NCBI RefSeq assembly: GCF_017741935.1
Contig: NZ_JAGHMH010000018.1
Coordinates: forward strand, 154,073 to 218,072
Length of the DNA: 64,000 nucleotides
Source of the DNA: Rhizobium sp. 16-449-1b
Lineage (GTDB): Bacteria > Pseudomonadota > Alphaproteobacteria > Rhizobiales > Rhizobiaceae
Direction: 5' to 3'
Shown in pieces: positions 59,839 through 64,000 of this stretch. The position numbers were made by a program, and so were the translations under genes. The notes beneath the pieces are model-generated. The model did no database searches. It was not told where the DNA came from and worked only from the letters and a program-made list of their open reading frames with translations. Position 1 is the first letter of the stretch, and each line of letters begins with the position of its first letter.

Positions 59839-61278
59839 CTACTTGGCAGGCTGCGGCTTGCGGCGTCCGCCGCTCTTGGATTCGTACGGATTGTCCTTCT
59901 CGCGATACATGATCCGGATCGGCACGCCGGGGATGTTGAAATCCGTGCGCAGGCTGTTCACCAGATAGCGCGTGTAGGATTCCGGCAGCGCGTCGGCGCG
60001 CGTACAGGAGATCATGAAGGCCGGCGGACGGGCCTTGACCTGGGTCATGTACTTCAGCTTCAGGCGGCGTCCGGAGACGGCCGGTGGCGGATGCTGCGTG
60101 GTGATCGAATCCAGCCAGCGGTTCAGCTTGGCGGTCGAGATGCGGCGGTTCCACGTCATGTCCGTATCGATGATCGACTGCATCAGCTTGTCGAGGCCGC
60201 GGCCGGTCTGGCCGGAGATCGGCACGGCGCGGATGCCGCGCGCCTGCGGCAGCAGCCGCTCGGTCTTTTCGCGCAGGTCCGCCAGAAGCGCCTGCGGCTC
60301 GTCGATCAGGTCCCACTTGTTGAAGGCGAGAACGGCGGCGCGTCCCTCGCGAACCACGAGGTCGACCAGCTGCAGGTCCTGCTTCTCGAAGGGAATGGTG
60401 GCGTCAAAGACGATGACCACGGTTTCGGCGAAGCGGATGGAGCGCAACGAATCGGCAACCGACAGCTTCTCGAGCTTCTCGGTGACGCGCGCCTTGCGGC
60501 GCATGCCCGCCGTGTCGAACATCTTGATCGTGCGGCCGTTCCAGTCCCACTCGACGGAAATGCTGTCGCGGGTAATGCCGGCCTCGGGGCCGGTCAGCAA
60601 CCGGTCCTCGCCGAGGAAGCGGTTGATCAGCGTCGACTTGCCGGCATTCGGGCGACCGATGATCGCCACGCGCAGCGGCTTGGTGTCGTCATATTCGGGC
60701 TCGTAGTCCTCGTCCTCTTCCATCTCCTGGGGAAGATTGACGTTGGTCTCGGCGATGTCTTCCTTCGGCGGATAGGCGCGATCCTCGCCAACCGCTTCCA
60801 CGATCGCGTCGCGCAGGTCGAGCATGCCCTGCCCGTGTTCGGCAGAGATCGGCACCGGCTCGCCGAGGCCGAGCGTATAGGCGTCGTAGAAGCCGCCGTC
60901 CGAGCCCTTGGCTTCCGACTTGTTGGCGACGAGCACGACCGGCTTGCCGCGACGGCGCAGCATCTCGGCCAGTTCCTTGTCGACGGGCGTCAGCCCGAAC
61001 TTGGCGTCGACCACGAAGAGCGAGATGTCGGCCTCGTCGATCGCCGCTTCCGTCTGGGCGCGCATGCGGCCCTGCAGGCTCTCGGCCTCGGCCTTTTCCA
61101 GACCCGCGGTATCGATGATGGTGAAGGTCAGCCCCATCAGGCGCGCGTCGCCGGGGCGGCGGTCACGGGTGACGCCGGGCGTGTCGTCGACAAGCGCCAG
61201 CTTCTTTCCGACCAGCCGGTTGAAAAGCGTCGATTTGCCGACATTCGGGCGACCGACGATCGCGACCGTAAAGCTCAT
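59839..61278 (-). CDS. der: Ribosome-associated GTPase Der (EngA)
   Basis: A 479-residue GTPase with two G domains, needed for 50S ribosome assembly. The first has VAIVGRPNVGKSTLFNRLVG, DTPG and NKSE; the second, from about residue 200, has AIIGRPNAGKSTLINRFLGE, the DTAG motif (in F-D-T-A-G-M-R) and NKWD. The C-terminal KH-like domain follows (RISTAKLNRWLDSI, LKYMTQVKARPP), with a basic end. It lies directly after the YfgM-like gene with a 15-base gap, so they form an operon, an order also seen in many proteobacteria. Confidence 0.97.
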   Translation of the reverse strand: MSFTVAIVGRPNVGKSTLFNRLVGKKLALVDDTPGVTRDRRPGDARLMGLTFTIIDTAGLEKAEAESLQGRMRAQTEAAIDEADISLFVVDAKFGLTPVDKELAEMLRRRGKPVVLVANKSEAKGSDGGFYDAYTLGLGEPVPISAEHGQGMLDLRDAIVEAVGEDRAYPPKEDIAETNVNLPQEMEEDEDYEPEYDDTKPLRVAIIGRPNAGKSTLINRFLGEDRLLTGPEAGITRDSISVEWDWNGRTIKMFDTAGMRRKARVTEKLEKLSVADSLRSIRFAETVVIVFDATIPFEKQDLQLVDLVVREGRAAVLAFNKWDLIDEPQALLADLREKTERLLPQARGIRAVPISGQTGRGLDKLMQSIIDTDMTWNRRISTAKLNRWLDSITTQHPPPAVSGRRLKLKYMTQVKARPPAFMISCTRADALPESYTRYLVNSLRTDFNIPGVPIRIMYREKDNPYESKSGGRRKPQPAK

Positions 61279-61293
61279 TGAAATACCCTAAAC

Positions 61294-61977
61294 TCAGCCC
61301 TGTGCGGCGGGCGCCTTGCCGGATGCGGTGATGTTATCAAGCATCATCTGGGCGCGATTGGCAACATTGCGCGGTGACTGCGCATCGTCGGCGATCGCCT
61401 GGTACCACTGGCGGGCCTGAGCCATGTTGCCGGCCTTGTAGGCGGCAAGGCCGAGCGCTTCGCGAGCGGAGTGGCGGAATGCGTTGGTCGGAACGGCCAT
61501 TTCCTCGACCTGGGCCGAGACCTGCTCATAGGTGCCGTTTTCGATCAGCAGCCATGCGGCGCGCATCTTGGCGGCATCGCGGATCGGCGCCGGCGCCTTG
61601 GCGTCCTTGCCGATCACGTCGAAGGCGGCGATAGCGCCCGTCGCGTCACCCTTCTGGGCAAGCACGGAGGCGGCACGCAGACGGGCCAGGATCGGATAGT
61701 CGCCGTGACCTTCCTTCTCGAGCTTCTCGAGTGCTGTCAGCGCCTCGTCGCTCTTGTTCTCGTCGGCAAGCTTCATGGCGGCGATGAACTGGTCGCCGGT
61801 GCCCGACGACTGGTTGTTGTCCCAATACTGGAACACCTTGTAGCCGACAGTGCCGAGAACGATGAGGACGGCCAGAACGATCAGGTAGCGGCCGAAACGC
61901 TGCCACGCACCCTTCATCTGGTCCGAACGCAGTTCCTCATTGACCTCACGAATGAAGCTATCGTCGTTGAATGCCAT
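61294..61977 (-). CDS. YfgM-like TPR membrane protein
   Basis: A 227-residue protein with an N-terminal cytoplasmic helix (SFIREVNEELRSDQMKGAWQ), one TM helix at about residues 27-47 (FGRYLIVLAVLIVLGTVGY), and a periplasmic TPR-like region of 170 residues. This is the layout of YfgM, which associates with the SecYEG translocon and periplasmic chaperones. Same operon as der. Confidence 0.88.
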   Translation of the reverse strand: MAFNDDSFIREVNEELRSDQMKGAWQRFGRYLIVLAVLIVLGTVGYKVFQYWDNNQSSGTGDQFIAAMKLADENKSDEALTALEKLEKEGHGDYPILARLRAASVLAQKGDATGAIAAFDVIGKDAKAPAPIRDAAKMRAAWLLIENGTYEQVSAQVEEMAVPTNAFRHSAREALGLAAYKAGNMAQARQWYQAIADDAQSPRNVANRAQMMLDNITASGKAPAAQG

Positions 61978-62081
61978 TCTCGTCTCCGGCAGCGGATATG
62001 CAAAATCATGCGGGTTGCACGCACATTGTCGGGCCTTCTACCCCATTTTGCATCCGTTGTAAGGGGGATGTGAAAGAATCG

Positions 62082-62666
62082 TTACATCACAAGCGGAGAA
62101 ACGCCGATCACCAGTTCGTGCAGCTTGAACAGGATGACCGCCCAGAGCACCGCGCCGATGATGACAGCGTAGAGATCATACTTGGCCGAGACGAACACCG
62201 GCAGCGTGATTTCCCCATTGCGCAGCCGCTGCCTCATCGAGATCCGGAGAAGCACCGCCCAGGCGAGAAACGCCACGAACAGCACGATCGCCTCCGGCTC
62301 GCCATTGGCCAGCAGATGCGACAGCGCCCAGATCTTGATCGCCACCAGAAGCGGAAACTTCAGCTTGGCGCGGATATGCCCGGCGGGCAGGAAGCCCGCC
62401 ACCAGACAGATCATCGCGATCAGCATCAGGGTCAGCGTGATATGCGCCATCCAGATCGGGGGATTGTAGAGCATGCCATACATGCCGCGCGCCTGATCGA
62501 AGGCATAGGCGAGAAACAGCAACGTCACGATGCTGAGAATGCCGTGGACGGCGCCCCAGACCGGCTTGCCGAGCTTGTCGATAATCGACCGGCGGAAATC
62601 CGGAACGATGACGCGGATCAGGTGAAGGCCGATGAAGAGGATGAGGCTCAAGATGAGAAGCTGCAT
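62082..62666 (-). CDS. NnrU family membrane protein
   Basis: A 194-residue inner-membrane protein with about five or six TM helices (QLLILSLILFIGLHLIRVIV at the start). The H-x-x-x ligand-like His residues in the first TM, and the segment IKIWALSHLLANGE, fit the NnrU family. In other bacteria NnrU is linked to nitrogen-oxide metabolism; no denitrification genes are near. Start at 62666 with AGGAA upstream; an in-frame start at 62747 is unlikely. Confidence 0.88.
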   Translation of the reverse strand: MQLLILSLILFIGLHLIRVIVPDFRRSIIDKLGKPVWGAVHGILSIVTLLFLAYAFDQARGMYGMLYNPPIWMAHITLTLMLIAMICLVAGFLPAGHIRAKLKFPLLVAIKIWALSHLLANGEPEAIVLFVAFLAWAVLLRISMRQRLRNGEITLPVFVSAKYDLYAVIIGAVLWAVILFKLHELVIGVSPLVM

Positions 62667-62788
62667 CGCTAAATTCCTGTTTTGACTATGAGACAGGCTT
62701 ATCGTCGTGAGCATGAAAATGCCAGCGGCACCGCAGCTTCGCCTCAATTCTGTAACAGAAAAGCCCGAAACAAATTGTCGCGGTGTCC

Positions 62789-63847
62789 ATGTCTACTTTG
62801 ATGTCTCGTTTAGTCTCTCGTTCCTGTCTTTCCCTTTCGCTCGCCCTCTCGCTGCTCGCGCCGGCAATTGCCCCGGCGCTCGCCCAGACCGCCGACGCCG
62901 CCGCAAACGCCACCCCGGCGACCAAGCCGAAGCAACTGGTGATGATCTCCTTCGACGGCGCCCACGACAATGCGCTGTGGCAGAGGAGCCGCGAAATGGC
63001 CGCCAGGAACGGCGCGCATTTCACCTATTTCCTCTCCTGCACCTTCCTGATGAACAAGGAGATGAAGAAGGCCTACCAGGCGCCGCACCAGAAGCCCGGC
63101 CGCTCCAATATCGGTTTCGCTCAGAGCGACGACGAGATCCGCGAGCGCCTCGGCAACATCTGGCACGCCCATCTCGAAGGCCACGACATCTCCAGCCACG
63201 CCTGCGGCCATTTCGACGGTCGTCAGTGGAGCGAGGCCGACTGGTCGGACGAATACGCCACCTTCCACCGAACGCTGAAGAACGCCTGGAAGGGCGTCAA
63301 TCTGGAAGAGCCGAAGGGCTGGCAGGATCTGGTCGACCACGGCATCCACGGTTTTCGCGCCCCTTATCTGTCGGCGACCGCGGGCGCCGACATGATCGCC
63401 GCCGAAAAGAAGGCCGGCTTTACCTATGACGCCAGCCTCGTCACCAAGGGTCCGGCCATGCCGGTCGAGGAAGGCGGCATCATCCGCTTCGGCCTTCCCT
63501 TGATCCCCGAGGGCCCGCGCGACCGCCCGATCGTCGGCATGGACTACAACCTCTTCGTCCGCCACTCCAAGGGCGAGGAAGACAAGGCCGACAGCAAGGA
63601 ATTCGAAGACCGCGCCTACAGAGCGTTCAAAAGCGCCTTTGACAAGCAATACGCAGGCGACCGCATTCCGCTGCAGCTCGGCTTCCACTTCGTCGAGATG
63701 AACGGCGGCGCCTACTGGCGGGCACTCGACCGGCTGGTGAGCGATGTCTGCCATCGGGAAGATGTGGCTTGTGTGAGCTATTCCGAGGCGATCCCTGTGA
63801 TCAAGGCACGCGGCAAGCTGCAGGGGACGCCGGCTTCGGGGTTGTGA
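62789..63847 (+). CDS. Secreted polysaccharide deacetylase family protein
   Basis: A 352-residue protein with a signal peptide (LSLSLALSLLAPAIAPALAQ, residues 13-33). The NodB-type domain has MISFDGAHDNALW (first Asp of the metal site), the His pair in ISSHACGHFDG, and GFRAPYL in the expected place. Such enzymes remove N-acetyl groups from polysaccharides; the substrate is unknown. The DD pair differs from the classical form (D-G in place of D-D). Several starts are possible: GTG 62783, ATG 62789, ATG 62801; Shine-Dalgarno weak for all. Confidence 0.85.
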   Translation: MSTLMSRLVSRSCLSLSLALSLLAPAIAPALAQTADAAANATPATKPKQLVMISFDGAHDNALWQRSREMAARNGAHFTYFLSCTFLMNKEMKKAYQAPHQKPGRSNIGFAQSDDEIRERLGNIWHAHLEGHDISSHACGHFDGRQWSEADWSDEYATFHRTLKNAWKGVNLEEPKGWQDLVDHGIHGFRAPYLSATAGADMIAAEKKAGFTYDASLVTKGPAMPVEEGGIIRFGLPLIPEGPRDRPIVGMDYNLFVRHSKGEEDKADSKEFEDRAYRAFKSAFDKQYAGDRIPLQLGFHFVEMNGGAYWRALDRLVSDVCHREDVACVSYSEAIPVIKARGKLQGTPASGL

Positions 63848-63884
63848 TTTCTACATTGCGTGCCATCTCGGTGAACGCCATCTG

Positions 63885-63915
63885 ACGCTCGCGCTGGCCT
63901 GCCGGCGAGCGTTTT
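63885..63915 (+). terminator. Rho-independent terminator of the deacetylase gene
   Basis: ACGCTCGC / GCGAGCGT stem with a 12-base loop, followed by TTTT. It lies 38 bases after the stop. Confidence 0.75.
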
Positions 63916-63926
63916 ACCGTGTGATA

Positions 63927-64000
63927 CCCCCCTCTGCCCTGCCGGGCATCTCCCCCACAAGTGGGGAGATTGGCTGGGGGCGGCCGCTCGCTGCTACCTC
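63927..64000. repeat. Dispersed palindromic repeat, partial copy at window end
   Basis: CCCCCTCTGCCCTGCCGGGC, followed by TCTCCCCCACAAGTGGGGAGA, matches the left arm of the element at 24640. It runs off the window, so the right arm is not seen. Confidence 0.7.

Noticed and set aside
59791..61281. A 496-codon plus-strand ORF opposite der
   Set aside because: Shadow of der; no domain and unusual composition.
1..64000. tRNA, rRNA and CRISPR genes
   Set aside because: I looked for tRNA T-loop patterns and regularly spaced short repeats and found none that fold or repeat properly.

Overview
The window looks like chromosomal DNA of a fast-growing Rhizobium (R. leguminosarum / R. etli type). Supporting evidence: GC-rich coding DNA with many minus-strand genes, a fused anthranilate synthase trpE(G) behind a 14-codon Trp leader ORF, a choXWV choline transporter, a haem receptor preceded by two RirA-type iron boxes, a NolR-like ArsR regulator, and dispersed palindromic repeats of a kind common in rhizobia. 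I found no rRNA, tRNA, CRISPR array, prophage or complete insertion sequence. The genus call is inference from gene content.

Region by region. 1-6.2 kb: acetyltransferases, an MFS transporter, an aldo/keto reductase with a divergent LysR regulator, a glutathionyl-hydroquinone reductase and a Nudix protein. 6.2-9.4 kb: a metallophosphoesterase, a secreted TPR protein and an ECF sigma/anti-sigma pair. 9.5-12.7 kb: leuA with a leucine-rich leader ORF, then a BenE transporter. 12.8-19 kb: an ornithine-cyclodeaminase homologue, a clpP paralogue, a DUF2076 protein, an SGNH esterase, a GT25 glycosyltransferase, and queF with a CDF metal exporter. 19.2-25 kb is the most accessory-like part: a TetR/MAPEG pair, then isochorismatase, GlxA/AraC and two unknown small genes lying between two diverged copies of the 3' end of a DUF2161 nuclease-like gene. 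25-36 kb: GNAT, SDR/LysR pair, trpL-trpE(G), haem receptor, extensin-like protein, fhs and a UPF0114 protein. 36-45 kb: an orphan LuxR-type regulator, a DUF2333/coiled-coil pair, thymidine kinase, choXWV, a HugZ-like haem protein and the NolR-like regulator. 45-54 kb: a LivK-type binding protein, an alpha/beta hydrolase with a divergent OhrR-type regulator, adenine deaminase, arylamine N-acetyltransferase, a flavin-fold/GAF operon and an alpha-glucosidase. 54-64 kb: a KdgK-type kinase, a lipoprotein/helical-protein pair, a GT4 glycosyltransferase, an MFS transporter, der with a YfgM-like gene, an NnrU family protein and a polysaccharide deacetylase.

How the parts work together. Two amino-acid biosynthesis loci, leuA and trpE(G), have leader ORFs rich in the cognate codon, and in both the predicted promoter puts the transcript start at or next to the leader AUG, so both leaders may be leaderless. 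Iron and haem use is represented by the receptor with two TGA-N9-TCA boxes and the HugZ-like protein. Several divergent enzyme/regulator pairs (AKR/LysR, TetR/MAPEG, isochorismatase/GlxA, SDR/LysR, hydrolase/OhrR) have inverted repeats between them that look like operators. The most unusual items are the DUF2161 repeat-flanked cassette, the PNPOx + PNPOx-GAF-winged-helix operon, and the orphan LuxR gene with a perfect 12-bp inverted repeat upstream.
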